Counted from the stretch's first letter, positions 33,710-41,862 are shown. The stretch: DNA of 64,000 nt from BACL11 sp945865535 (GCA_947502765.1 CANNBA010000003.1:52919-116918), one strand, 5' to 3'. Program-made: numbers and translations. Notes: a model not told the origin generated them from the letters alone.

Positions 33710-34315
33710 ATGATTCATCCAAAAACAGAATTAAGATTTATTAGCAATGAAGTTGGTTATGGTGTTTTTGCCACCGATTTTATTCCTGCGGGTACAATTA
33801 CTTGGGTCTTGGACAAGTTAGATAGAGAATTTCGTCCTGAAGAATTCTTTGCAATGGACCTTGTTTATCAAAATATTATTGACACCTATACTTTTCGCAA
33901 CAACATTGGAAACTATGTACTGTGTTGGGACCATGGTCGATTTGTAAATCATAGTTTTAATGCAAATTGCCTTACAACAGCTTATGATTTTGAAATTGCT
34001 ATTCGAGATATACTTCCTGGGGAGCAATTAACAGATGACTATGGCTATTTAAATATTAAAGATCCGTTCACAGCAGTAGATGAAGGCAAAGAAAGAAAAA
34101 TAGTATATCCGGATGACTTGGTGAGGTATTATAAAGTCTGGGATGAGCAAATTCTAAAGGTTTTTGGAAAAATCAATGCCTACGAGCAGCCACTAAGAGT
34201 ATTGATTAAAGATGAGCTCTGGGATAAAGTTCAAAAAATTATCGCAGGAAAACAGCAAATAGACTCTATTTTGAACAACTATTATGAGGATCCATTTTTA
34301 AAAACTAAAGCTTAA
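33710..34315 (+). CDS. SET domain protein (putative lysine methyltransferase)
   Basis: 201 residues. SET signature blocks are in order: GYGVFATDFIPAGTI (AdoMet-binding GxG near 17-19), GRFVNHSFNANC (the NHS motif and pseudoknot, about 76-88) and GEQLTDDYGY (catalytic Tyr of the DDYG block). It lacks pre-SET or post-SET zinc clusters. SET proteins methylate lysine side chains; bacterial targets are mostly unknown. It lies 32 bp after the carboxylase gene on the same strand and is probably co-transcribed, which does not reveal its substrate. Confidence 0.85.
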   Translation: MIHPKTELRFISNEVGYGVFATDFIPAGTITWVLDKLDREFRPEEFFAMDLVYQNIIDTYTFRNNIGNYVLCWDHGRFVNHSFNANCLTTAYDFEIAIRDILPGEQLTDDYGYLNIKDPFTAVDEGKERKIVYPDDLVRYYKVWDEQILKVFGKINAYEQPLRVLIKDELWDKVQKIIAGKQQIDSILNNYYEDPFLKTKA

Positions 34316-34357
34316 TAGCAGGACAAATCTCACTACTAATATCTAACTTCTAATCCT

Positions 34358-34365
34358 TATATTTG
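34358..34365 (+). promoter_or_regulatory. -7 box TATATTTG for the thrS operon
   Basis: Exact TAnnTTTG match 19 nt before the thrS ATG at 34385. The short leader leaves no room for a long attenuator or T-box. Confidence 0.5.
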
Positions 34366-34384
34366 CAGCCTTTAACACAAACAA

Positions 34385-36328
34385 ATGATTAACATCACCC
34401 TTCCTGATGGAAGTATCAAGCAAGTAAAAAGTGGAACTACAGCAATGGATATTGCTATGGTCATTTCTGAAGGTTTGGCTCGAAATGTGCTTTCAGCAAG
34501 CGTAAATAATGAAGTTTGGGATGCTTATCGCCCTATCACTACTGATGCCACTCTTACCCTACATACTTGGAATGATAAACAAGGAAAAATGAGTTTTTGG
34601 CATTCTTCAGCACATATTATGGCAGAGGCATTAGAAGCACTTTACCCTGAAGTAAAACTTGGTATTGGGCCTGCTATTGATAATGGTTTCTATTATGATG
34701 TCGATTTAGGCGATCGTGTACTTTCTTCTGATGAATTGCCAAAAATTGAGCAAAAAATGAAGGAGTTGGCTGCTTTGCAAATGACTTTTGACAGAAAAGA
34801 AGTTTCAAAAAAGGAAGCTATTGCCTACTTTACTTCTAAGGGAGATGAGTACAAATTAGAACTATTAGAAGCTTTAGAAGATGGAAATATCACTTTCTAC
34901 ACCCAAGGTAATTTCACCGATTTATGCAAAGGACCTCACCTTCCTTCCTCCGAAAAAATAAAAGCCATTAAGTTATTAAATATTGCTGGTGCCTACTGGA
35001 GAGGAGATGAAAATCGCAAGCAACTTACTCGTATTTATGGAGTTTCATTTCCTAAACAAAAAGAACTTACTGAACATCTAGAACTTTTAGAAGAAGCAAA
35101 AAAACGCGACCACCGCAAATTAGGTAAAGAAATGGAACTATTCACTTTCTCTCAAAAAGTTGGTCAAGGATTGCCACTATGGCTTCCTAAAGGTGCTCAA
35201 CTAAGAGAAAAACTAGAAAATTTCCTGAAAAAAGCACAAACAAAAGCAGGCTATCTTCCAGTTATCACCCCACATATTGGAAATAAAGATTTATATGTCT
35301 GTTCAGGCCATTATGAAAAATATGGAGCAGATTCTTTTCAACCAATTAGAACTCCTAATGAAGGAGAGGAATTCTTCTTAAAACCTATGAACTGCCCTCA
35401 CCACTGCGAAATTTACAAAACAAAACAATATTCTTACCGTGATTTACCTGTTCGTTTTGCAGAATTCGGCACCGTTTATCGTTACGAGCAATCTGGCGAA
35501 TTACACGGACTTACTCGGGTTAGAGGATTTACTCAAGATGATGCCCACCTTTTTGTTCGTCCTGACCAAGTAAAACAAGAATTTATAGCAGTTATTGACT
35601 TGGTACTTTATGTATTCAAAGCTCTAGGTTTTACCAATTATAAAGCTCAAATTTCTTTGCGCGATCGTGAAAATAAAGCAAAATATATAGGTTCGGATGA
35701 AAACTGGGAAAAAGCAGAAGCTGCAATTATTGAAGCTGCTGGCGAAAAAGGATTAGAAACAGTTATTGAATATGGAGAGGCCGCATTCTATGGTCCTAAG
35801 CTTGATTTTATGGTAAAAGATGCCCTGGGCAGAGAATGGCAATTAGGCACAATTCAAGTAGATTATAACCTCCCTGAGCGTTTTGAACTAGAATATACAG
35901 GGGCCGATAATCAAAAGCACAGGCCAGTAATGATACACAGAGCTCCATTCGGTTCCATGGAAAGATTTGTAGCCGTTTTATTGGAACATTGTGGTGGTAA
36001 TTTCCCTCTTTGGCTAGCCCCCGATCAGTTTATCATAATCCCTATCAGTGAAAAATATCACGATTATGCCGAAAAAGTATCTCAATTTCTAAAAAAATAC
36101 GATATTTGCGGCCCCATTGACTATAGGGCTGAAACTACAGGTAGAAAAATTAGAGATGCAGAAGTTTCAAAAAGCCCTTATATTATTGTTGTGGGAGAGA
36201 GAGAGGAAAATGAAGAAAAAATCTCTGTTCGTAAACATGGAGGAGAGGATTTAGGAAGCATAAAAGTAGAAGATTTTGGAGATTTAATAACAACAGAAAT
36301 AAATAAATTAATTATATTTAATAACTAA
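34385..36328 (+). CDS. thrS: Threonyl-tRNA synthetase
   Basis: Charges tRNA-Thr. 647 residues. N-terminal TGS domain (1-60, ITLPDGSIKQVKSGTTAMDIA), editing/second additional domain with FWHSSAHIMAEALE (His-rich site, about 75-90), class II catalytic core with FFLKPMNCPHHCEIY (zinc Cys), YRYEQSGELHGLTRVRGFTQDDAH and RAPFGSMERF, then an anticodon-binding domain with DYRAETTGRKIRDAE. Complete. First gene of thrS-infC-rpmI-rplT, with infC only 12 bp downstream. Confidence 0.96.
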   Translation: MINITLPDGSIKQVKSGTTAMDIAMVISEGLARNVLSASVNNEVWDAYRPITTDATLTLHTWNDKQGKMSFWHSSAHIMAEALEALYPEVKLGIGPAIDNGFYYDVDLGDRVLSSDELPKIEQKMKELAALQMTFDRKEVSKKEAIAYFTSKGDEYKLELLEALEDGNITFYTQGNFTDLCKGPHLPSSEKIKAIKLLNIAGAYWRGDENRKQLTRIYGVSFPKQKELTEHLELLEEAKKRDHRKLGKEMELFTFSQKVGQGLPLWLPKGAQLREKLENFLKKAQTKAGYLPVITPHIGNKDLYVCSGHYEKYGADSFQPIRTPNEGEEFFLKPMNCPHHCEIYKTKQYSYRDLPVRFAEFGTVYRYEQSGELHGLTRVRGFTQDDAHLFVRPDQVKQEFIAVIDLVLYVFKALGFTNYKAQISLRDRENKAKYIGSDENWEKAEAAIIEAAGEKGLETVIEYGEAAFYGPKLDFMVKDALGREWQLGTIQVDYNLPERFELEYTGADNQKHRPVMIHRAPFGSMERFVAVLLEHCGGNFPLWLAPDQFIIIPISEKYHDYAEKVSQFLKKYDICGPIDYRAETTGRKIRDAEVSKSPYIIVVGEREENEEKISVRKHGGEDLGSIKVEDFGDLITTEINKLIIFNN

Positions 36329-36340
36329 AACAAATAAACA

Positions 36341-36889
36341 ATCGCACTAGCTAAACCATTCAGAGGAAGAGTAATTCCGAAAAAATTACATAGAACTAAC
36401 CAAGAGATAACATCTGCATTCGTAAGAATGGTAGGTGAAGAAGTAGAACCAAAAATATGTTCAATTGATGAAGCTCTTAAGATCTCTAGAAACCTAGGAC
36501 TAGATTTAGTAGAAATCTCACCTAATGTGGATCCTCCAGTGTGTAAAGTTATTGATTATAAAAAGTTTATTTACGACCAAAAGAAAAAACTAAAAACAAT
36601 CCAAAGTAAAGCACAAAAGGTTGTTATTAAAGAGTTAAGATTTGGTCCAAATACGGGAGAGCATGATTTTGAGTTTAAATTAAAACATGCAAAAAGCTTC
36701 CTGCAAGATGGAGCAAAAGTAAAAGCTTTTGTATTCTTTAGAGGCAGAACTATTGTCTTTAATGAGCAAGGTCAAATTTTACTTTTAAGACTAGCGCAGG
36801 CGCTAGAAGATGTAGGAATTGTAGAGGATATGCCTAAATTAGATGGGAAAAAAATGATAATGATTATAGCACCAAAAAAGAAGAAATAA
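36341..36889 (+). CDS. infC: Translation initiation factor IF-3 with non-AUG (ATC) start
   Basis: Binds the 30S subunit and proofreads the start codon. The ATG at 36428 would give 153 residues and cut off the N-domain, beginning in the middle of conserved sequence. The frame is open back to a TAA at 36335-36337. The ATC at 36341 gives 182 residues starting I/M-ALAKPFRGRVIPKKLHRTN, which matches the usual IF-3 start, then QEITSAFVRMVGEEVEP and LGLDLVEISPNVDPPVC, RFGPNTGEHDFEFK and GRTIVFNEQGQ. Rare start codons (AUU, AUC, AUA) are the rule for infC, where IF-3 represses its own translation. The ATC choice is inferred from homology. Confidence 0.9.
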   Translation: MALAKPFRGRVIPKKLHRTNQEITSAFVRMVGEEVEPKICSIDEALKISRNLGLDLVEISPNVDPPVCKVIDYKKFIYDQKKKLKTIQSKAQKVVIKELRFGPNTGEHDFEFKLKHAKSFLQDGAKVKAFVFFRGRTIVFNEQGQILLLRLAQALEDVGIVEDMPKLDGKKMIMIIAPKKKK

Positions 36890-36901
36890 AAAAGAAAGAC
36901 T

Positions 36902-37096
36902 ATGCCAAAGATGAAAACAAAAGCTGGAGCCAAAAAAAGATTCAAACTTACTGGCTCTGGTAAATTAAAAAGAAAGCAAGCGTTTAAGTCACACATCTTA
37001 ACAAAGAAAGAGACCAAACAAAAGCACAACTTAACTAAAACAGGATATGTATCAAAAGTTGATACAAAAAGCGTAAAACTACAGTTAGGTATTTAA
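36902..37096 (+). CDS. rpmI: Ribosomal protein bL35
   Basis: 64 residues, very basic. PKMKTKAGAKKRFKLTGSGKLKRKQAFKSH (core KTKAGAKKRFKLTGSGKLKR) and the late KHNL segment are typical of bL35 of the large subunit. It lies 12 bp after infC and 88 bp before rplT in the classical operon, where bL20 represses translation in other bacteria. The 88-bp gap contains a small palindrome GGTTATTAACC (37110-37120) of unknown meaning. Confidence 0.96.
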   Translation: MPKMKTKAGAKKRFKLTGSGKLKRKQAFKSHILTKKETKQKHNLTKTGYVSKVDTKSVKLQLGI

Positions 37097-37184
37097 AAAA
37101 AGTAAACTAGGTTATTAACCAGGTATATAGTTCAATTAAGAGCAAAAAATCAAAAGCCACTATCTACCAAAAAACAATTAAATT

Positions 37185-37529
37185 ATGCCAAGATCGGTAA
37201 ATGCAGTAGCTTCAAAAGCTAGAAAAGACAAACTTTTAAAAGCCGCCAAAGGGTACTTTGGAAGAAGAAAAAATGTACATACAGTAGCTAAAAATGCTGT
37301 AGAAAAAGGTATGGTATACGCATACCGTGATAGAAAAAATAAGAAACGAAATTTCAGAGCATTATGGATTCAAAGAATTAATGCTGGAGTAAGACAATAC
37401 GGAATGTCTTACTCAGAATTTATGGGAAAAATTCACGCTCATGGAATTGAACTTAATAGAAAGGTTTTAGCTGATTTAGCAATGAATCAACCAGAAGCTT
37501 TTAAAGCAGTTATGGATAAAGTAAAATAA
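37185..37529 (+). CDS. rplT: Ribosomal protein bL20
   Basis: 114 residues. PRSVNAVASKARKDKLLKAAKGYFGRRKN, then YAYRDRKNKKRNFRALWIQRINA, GMSYSEFM and LNRKVLADLAMNQPEAF, all standard for bL20. It assembles early on 23S rRNA and can repress its own operon. Last gene of the thrS operon, followed by a strong terminator. Confidence 0.96.
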   Translation: MPRSVNAVASKARKDKLLKAAKGYFGRRKNVHTVAKNAVEKGMVYAYRDRKNKKRNFRALWIQRINAGVRQYGMSYSEFMGKIHAHGIELNRKVLADLAMNQPEAFKAVMDKVK

Positions 37530-37550
37530 ACTTTTAGCTGTGCAAAAAAG

Positions 37551-37577
37551 AAAAGGCGAACATCTGTTCGCCTTTTT
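37551..37577. terminator. Rho-independent terminator after rplT, probably bidirectional
   Basis: AAAAGGCGAAC, loop ATCT, GTTCGCCTTTTTT. The stem of 11 paired bases has a T-run on the + side and A-run on the other, so it can end rplT transcripts and, on the minus strand, those of yqeY, which stops at 37599. Confidence 0.9.
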
Positions 37578-37598
37578 TATTATCAATACTTTAATAAA

Positions 37599-38045
37599 TT
37601 ACGTAAGCTCCTCTCTTACTAATCTGGAAATTAGCGAACCCTCAGCCTTTCCATTTAATCTTCCCATAAGCGGACCCATACATTTTCCTGTATCAGATGA
37701 AGATGATGCCCCAACTTGAACAATTACTTCTTTCACAATTTTCCTTACCTCATCCTCTCCCATTTGAGAAGGTAAATATACTTCAAGATAAACTAATTGG
37801 TTAATCTCATCATCAGCAAGATCTTGTCTTTTTTGTTCGATATAAATAGCCGTAGAATCTTTTCTTTGCTTTACCAACTTAGCAATTAACTTTAAAGAAA
37901 CCTCATCAGAAACTATTGAAGATCCATCCTTAGTAGCTTCTAACATTATCGCAGATTTTACAGCTCTTAATGCTGCAAGCTTATCTACATTTTTGGCTTT
38001 CATGGCCTCTTTTATATCATTATTAATTTGTTCTTGAATACTCAT
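37599..38045 (-). CDS. GatB/YqeY domain protein
   Basis: 148 residues. The YqeY helical domain is complete: MKAKNVDKLAALRAVKSAIM (15-34), LIAKLVKQRKDSTAIYIEQKRQDLAD, EVYLPSQMGEDEVRKIV and the C-terminal helical tail subdomain with GPLMGRLNGKAEGSLISRLV. The domain is related to the tail of GatB, an amidotransferase subunit, and probably binds tRNA or a similar RNA; the function of stand-alone forms is not established. Its ATG shares one base with the stop of the TPR lipoprotein upstream. Confidence 0.92.
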   Translation of the reverse strand: MSIQEQINNDIKEAMKAKNVDKLAALRAVKSAIMLEATKDGSSIVSDEVSLKLIAKLVKQRKDSTAIYIEQKRQDLADDEINQLVYLEVYLPSQMGEDEVRKIVKEVIVQVGASSSSDTGKCMGPLMGRLNGKAEGSLISRLVREELT

Positions 38046-39073
38046 TATTTATTTTTTTTATTGTATTTTTTATTCTTTGCTCTTAAACTTTCTAATGCTT
38101 CAATTGCATAAGTATATTCAGGATTTATCTCAATTGCTCTTTTATAATCAGATTCTGCCTGAGCAATATTTCCTAAAGTTTCAAAACAATTTCCTCTAGA
38201 ATAATAAGCCTCATAAAACTCAGAGTTAGAATAAATAGCATCTGAGAAATTATTAGTTGCAACATCATAAAGCTCTATTTCCATATGAATAAATCCTAAA
38301 TTATAATGGCCACTACTATGAAAAGGACTTACTTTATGTAATGCTGCATAAGCCTCTAAAGCTTTGTTCCATTCTAGCATACTCTGATAAAATAGTGCTT
38401 TATTATACAAAACCATCTCATCTTTAGGTTTTAAATTGAGTGCATTATTGTAATATATCAGTGCTGTTGTATCTCCTAAAAAATGAAAAATGAGACCCAA
38501 TTGCATATGAGCCTCAAAAAAATCAGGATTTATATTTACAGCATTTCTAAAACAATTAATTGCATCATCAGTTTGTTTTAATTGTTTAAAGGCATAACCC
38601 ATCAACATATGCGTTTTTTCCTGATTATACTCTATTTTTAAGGACTCATTAAACGATTTTATAGCATCTTGATATTTATTATAGGCTAAAAGCAACTCCC
38701 CCATTAAAGCAAGCGCTTTTTTGTTTTTAGGATCAATCTTAACTGCCTTTTCAAGATGATATTTAACTAATGAAGGATATTGAGGATTTGGATTTTGAAC
38801 TTTGGACAACTCAAAATAAACCTCAGCAATATTATAGTGATTATTTGCATCTAATGAATCTAGCCTAACAATTTCTTTTAAATCAAACAAAGCTGATTCT
38901 AACTCATTTTTTGATTTATTATAATCCACCCTACTATACAACAAATAAATGTCTGTAGGATTTTGAGCAATCTTTTCGGAAAGTATTTGAATTTCAGATT
39001 TTTGTTCTTTCTGCTTAAAAGAACTACAAGAAGCAAGAATTAAAAGTGCAATAAATGCAATTTTACCAATCAT
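38045..39073 (-). CDS. Tetratricopeptide-repeat lipoprotein
   Basis: 342 residues. The lipobox ILASC gives lipidation at C16, then at least seven TPR units (for example AHMQLGLIFHFLGDTTALIYY, AYYSRGNCFETLGNIAQAESD, each with the A-x-x-x-G-x-x-x pattern and 34-residue spacing) from about 30 to 330. TPR solenoids mount proteins for interaction; in the envelope they often serve secretion or outer-membrane assembly. No partner is evident. The gene lies 1 bp after recA and overlaps yqeY by one base, so the three form an operon. Confidence 0.85.
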   Translation of the reverse strand: MIGKIAFIALLILASCSSFKQKEQKSEIQILSEKIAQNPTDIYLLYSRVDYNKSKNELESALFDLKEIVRLDSLDANNHYNIAEVYFELSKVQNPNPQYPSLVKYHLEKAVKIDPKNKKALALMGELLLAYNKYQDAIKSFNESLKIEYNQEKTHMLMGYAFKQLKQTDDAINCFRNAVNINPDFFEAHMQLGLIFHFLGDTTALIYYNNALNLKPKDEMVLYNKALFYQSMLEWNKALEAYAALHKVSPFHSSGHYNLGFIHMEIELYDVATNNFSDAIYSNSEFYEAYYSRGNCFETLGNIAQAESDYKRAIEINPEYTYAIEALESLRAKNKKYNKKNK

Positions 39074-39074
39074 G

Positions 39075-40076
39075 TTATGCTGAAGTTAATACTTCTTTAA
39101 TTTTTGTTTCAATCACTAGAGAAAGTTCAGGATTATCAGCAATCATTTGTTTTGCAGCATCTCTACCTTGGCCAAGTTTTGTGTCTTCATAAGAAAACCA
39201 AGAACCAGATTTTTTAACAATCTCTAAATCAATTGCCTTATCTAATACTTCACCTGAGCGAGAAATCCCTTCCCCAAACATAATATCAAATTCAACATTT
39301 CTAAAAGGAGGAGCTACTTTATTCTTAACTACTTTTACTTTAGTTCTATTACCAATGACCTCATCTCCATTTTTTATGGAACTTACCTTTCTAATATCTA
39401 ATCGAACAGAGGCGTAAAACTTTAATGCATTCCCACCAGTAGTTGTTTCAGGATTGCCAAACATAACTCCAATTTTCATCCTTAACTGATTGATAAATAT
39501 AACTGTACATTGCGTTTTGCTTATAGTAGCAGTCAATTTTCTTAAAGCCTGAGACATTAACCTTGCATGCAATCCCATTTTGCTATCTCCCATCTCTCCT
39601 TCAATCTCTGCTCTAGGAGTAAGCGCAGCAACTGAATCAATAACAACTAAGTCAACAGCACCTGAACTAATTAAATGATCAGCTATTTCAAGTGCCTGCT
39701 CACCATTATCAGGTTGGGAAATATAAAGATTATCAATATCAACACCTAATGCAACAGCATAAGAAGCATCAAAAGCATGTTCAGCATCAATAAATGCAGC
39801 TACACCACCTTGCTTTTGGACCTCTGCAATGGCATGTATAGTTAATGTAGTTTTACCAGATGATTCTGGACCATAAATTTCAATAACTCTGCCTCTAGGA
39901 TAACCACCTACTCCTAAGGCTAGATCTAAGTTTATAGAACCTGTAGGAATTGAAGCAATATTCTCAACTACCCTATCTCCTAATTTCATTACTACCCCTT
40001 TACCGTATGACTTTTCTAACTTACCTATTGTAAGTTCTAATACTTTTAATTTTTCGCTTTGATCCTTGTTACTCAT
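39075..40076 (-). CDS. recA: Recombinase RecA
   Basis: 333 residues. Walker A GPESSGKTT (69-77), FIDAEHAFD, Walker B LVVIDSVAAL, L1 EIEGEMGDSKMG, L2 INQLRMKIGVMFGNPETTTGGNALKF. The N-terminal helix GKLEKSYGKGVVMKLGD and a short C-terminal tail are normal. RecA forms filaments for strand exchange and, where LexA exists, induces SOS. The promoter sits at the nth 3' end (TTTG, 19 nt, TAATTTTG). No LexA-box-like palindrome was seen upstream. Confidence 0.97.
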   Translation of the reverse strand: MSNKDQSEKLKVLELTIGKLEKSYGKGVVMKLGDRVVENIASIPTGSINLDLALGVGGYPRGRVIEIYGPESSGKTTLTIHAIAEVQKQGGVAAFIDAEHAFDASYAVALGVDIDNLYISQPDNGEQALEIADHLISSGAVDLVVIDSVAALTPRAEIEGEMGDSKMGLHARLMSQALRKLTATISKTQCTVIFINQLRMKIGVMFGNPETTTGGNALKFYASVRLDIRKVSSIKNGDEVIGNRTKVKVVKNKVAPPFRNVEFDIMFGEGISRSGEVLDKAIDLEIVKKSGSWFSYEDTKLGQGRDAAKQMIADNPELSLVIETKIKEVLTSA

Positions 40077-40147
40077 AATTTATTTATTTTATACAAATTA
40101 GAGAAATTCTTTTCCAAACATGAAAAAAAATAAGTTTGATTTATTAA

Positions 40148-40178
40148 CAAAATTACTTTTTTAAAAAAAAATTACAAA
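40148..40178 (-). promoter_or_regulatory. recA promoter, in the 3' end of nth
   Basis: Reading the minus strand: TTTG (40178-40175), 19-nt spacer, TAATTTTG (40155-40148). This is a textbook Bacteroidota arrangement; the leader to the recA ATG is about 65-70 nt. Confidence 0.65.
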
Positions 40179-40788
40179 TAGATGTAATGCCACATCTTTC
40201 ACATTCAGGTCTTCTTGCTTTACAAAGATATCTTCCATGTAAAATAAGCCAATGATGAGCAATATTTAATTTTTCCTTCGGGAAAAGTTTTAGCAATTGC
40301 AATTCAGACTCCAAAGGATTTTTAGCATTTTTAGTAAGCCCAATTCTGTTTGCTACACGAAAAACATGAGTATCAACTGGCATTGCAGGAATATCAAAGT
40401 AGACTGACCCAACTACATTAGCGGTTTTTCTTCCTACACCAGGTAATTTTTGTAAGTCCTCCAAATTTGCTGGGATTTTACCATTAAAATCTGCAATTAC
40501 CATTTTGGCTAAACCAGAAAGATGTTTGGCTTTATTTCTTGGATAAGAACAAGATTTTATCAACTCAAAAATAGCATTAATGGAAGCTTCAGCCATTACC
40601 TGAGGCACTGGCATTTCTTTAAATAAATTTTTAGTTATAATATTTACCCTCTTATCGGTACACTGGGCTGAAAGCACTACCGCAACTGTGAGTTCAAAAG
40701 CATTTTTATACTCTAATTCTGTTTTTGCCTCAGGCATATTTTCAGAAAAATGCGCAATAAATTGCTTGATTCTTTCTTGCTTATTCAC
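40153..40788 (-). CDS. nth: Endonuclease III (GTG start)
   Basis: Base-excision repair glycosylase/AP lyase for oxidised pyrimidines. 211 residues. Helix-hairpin-helix LPGVGRKTANVV with catalytic K121, catalytic D139 in PVDTHVFRV, and the [4Fe-4S] set C189-x6-C196-x2-C199-x5-C205. The start codon is GTG at 40788. A TAAGTTTG box ends 5 nt before it and fuses with the T-run of the upstream terminator, so nth probably has its own promoter and nearly no leader. Confidence 0.94.
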   Translation of the reverse strand: MNKQERIKQFIAHFSENMPEAKTELEYKNAFELTVAVVLSAQCTDKRVNIITKNLFKEMPVPQVMAEASINAIFELIKSCSYPRNKAKHLSGLAKMVIADFNGKIPANLEDLQKLPGVGRKTANVVGSVYFDIPAMPVDTHVFRVANRIGLTKNAKNPLESELQLLKLFPKEKLNIAHHWLILHGRYLCKARRPECERCGITSICNFFLKK

Positions 40789-40793
40789 AGCTA

Positions 40794-40801
40794 CAAACTT
40801 A
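40794..40801 (-). promoter_or_regulatory. -7 box TAAGTTTG for nth
   Basis: CAAACTTA on the + strand, 5 nt before the nth GTG on the minus strand. Its first base is the last base of the upstream terminator's T-run. No -33 TTTG is seen, because the terminator stem occupies that place. Confidence 0.4.
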
Positions 40802-40832
40802 AAAAAAAAGAGGCAGCTGCCTCCTTTTTTTA
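40801..40832 (-). terminator. Rho-independent terminator between the 67-residue gene and nth
   Basis: The perfect palindrome GAGGCAGCTGCCTC (40810-40823) is flanked by nine A on one side and seven T on the other. On the minus strand it is followed at once by a nine-T run, 12 bp after the stop of the 67-residue gene. Confidence 0.85.
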
Positions 40833-40843
40833 ACCAAAACCAC

Positions 40844-41047
40844 TTAATTTAAAGATATTAAAATCTTATCATTCGATTTCATTTTAATTCCTCTTACCGA
40901 CATTGCGTAAGCAAGAATTTTATTTATTGTTTCTTTTTTGGGTTCTAACTGTGTCGTAGAAAGAATTTTGTGTACTGATCTATCAAAGGCCGAATATTCC
41001 TCTTTTAAAAGTAAGTCCCACAATTTTAGCGTAGCGTTTTTTATCAT
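40844..41047 (-). CDS. Small protein of unknown function
   Basis: 67 residues, no signal peptide, predicted mostly helical (ATLKLWDLLLKEEYSAFDRSV, then KKETINKILAYAMSVRGIKM). I do not recognise a family. Real-gene evidence: a complete ATG-to-stop frame between the sigma factor and nth, same strand as both, and a strong terminator just after its stop. It is 69 bp downstream of the sigma-factor stop and could be co-transcribed with it. Confidence 0.6.
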   Translation of the reverse strand: MIKNATLKLWDLLLKEEYSAFDRSVHKILSTTQLEPKKETINKILAYAMSVRGIKMKSNDKILISLN

Positions 41048-41116
41048 ATTTAGTGTTTTTAATGTTCATACACCAAATTAACGCCCCCTACAATTTTATA
41101 TTATATAATATGTAGA

Positions 41117-41704
41117 TTATTTTTGAGAAAGGTCAATATTTTGTGCCTCAGCCAAATTTCTTAAATTAATAAGAGCATATCGCATCCTACCTAGTGAAGT
41201 ATTAATACTGACACCCGTTATTTCTGATATTTCTTTAAAGGACATATCCTCAAAATATCTCATTTTTAATACTTCCATTTGATCCTCAGGAAGATCTTTA
41301 ATAAGCATATTTAAATCGGCATGGACTTTTTCACGAATCATTTCTTCATCTTGCCCTCTATTACCATCATTTATTATATCAAATATATTAAAGTCATCAG
41401 TGGACCGAATATTTTTCATTTTAGATGCCGCACGAAAATGATCAATAACTAAATTATGAGCAATTCTCATCATCCATGGCAAGAATTTTCCTTCCTCATT
41501 ATACTTGCCTTTTTGTAAAGAATTAATGACTTTTATAAAAGTGTCCTGAAAGAGATCTTCAGTAATATCTCTATTCTTAATTTTAGACATTATAAAAGCA
41601 AACACTCTGCTTTTATGACGTTTCAATAATATTTCAAATGATGAATTATCACCAGTTAAATACTTTTTTACTAATTCTTGATCGGATAGAACGCTAGTTG
41701 ACAT
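41117..41704 (-). CDS. RNA polymerase ECF-type sigma factor
   Basis: 195 residues. Region 2 (about 25-95): FEILLKRHKSRVFAFIMSKI, EDLFQDTFIKVINSL and FLPWMMRIAHNLVIDHFR for -10 recognition. Region 4 (about 133-185): LPEDQMEVLKMRYFEDMSFKEISEITGVSINTSLGRMRYA, quoted here by its core MSFKEISEITGVS, a helix-turn-helix. There is no adjacent anti-sigma gene, so control is not by a linked membrane anti-sigma. It is divergent from uvrA with interlocked promoters. Confidence 0.93.
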   Translation of the reverse strand: MSTSVLSDQELVKKYLTGDNSSFEILLKRHKSRVFAFIMSKIKNRDITEDLFQDTFIKVINSLQKGKYNEEGKFLPWMMRIAHNLVIDHFRAASKMKNIRSTDDFNIFDIINDGNRGQDEEMIREKVHADLNMLIKDLPEDQMEVLKMRYFEDMSFKEISEITGVSINTSLGRMRYALINLRNLAEAQNIDLSQK

Positions 41705-41794
41705 ATACTCAGTTTTTAGTTAATAAAAATTTAAAGTAGATGTTTCTTTATAAGCGTATTTTTTGGTTATTAATTAATTTAATAATTGTTAGGA

Positions 41795-41826
41795 CAAATA
41801 TAGTAAAACATTTTGAATTAAACAAA
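41795..41826 (-). promoter_or_regulatory. Promoter for the sigma-factor gene
   Basis: On the minus strand TTTG (41826-41823), a 20-nt spacer and TATATTTG (41802-41795). The leader to the ATG at 41704 is about 85 nt. It interlocks with the uvrA promoter. Confidence 0.65.
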
Positions 41827-41844
41827 TTGAATTGCTTAATTTTG
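41812..41844 (+). promoter_or_regulatory. uvrA promoter
   Basis: TTTG (41812-41815), a 21-nt spacer and TAATTTTG (41837-41844), 18 nt before the uvrA ATG. Its -33 element lies in the spacer of the opposing sigma-factor promoter and the reverse is also true. Confidence 0.65.
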
Positions 41845-41862
41845 CAAATCTGCTAAATATTG

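Noticed and set aside
36428..36889. ATG-initiated 153-residue IF-3
   Set aside because: It begins inside the conserved N-domain; the ATC at 36341 restores the full protein.
37110..37120. Palindrome GGTTATTAACC as an L20 operator
   Set aside because: Too short and AT-rich to claim; no pseudoknot could be drawn in the 88-bp gap.
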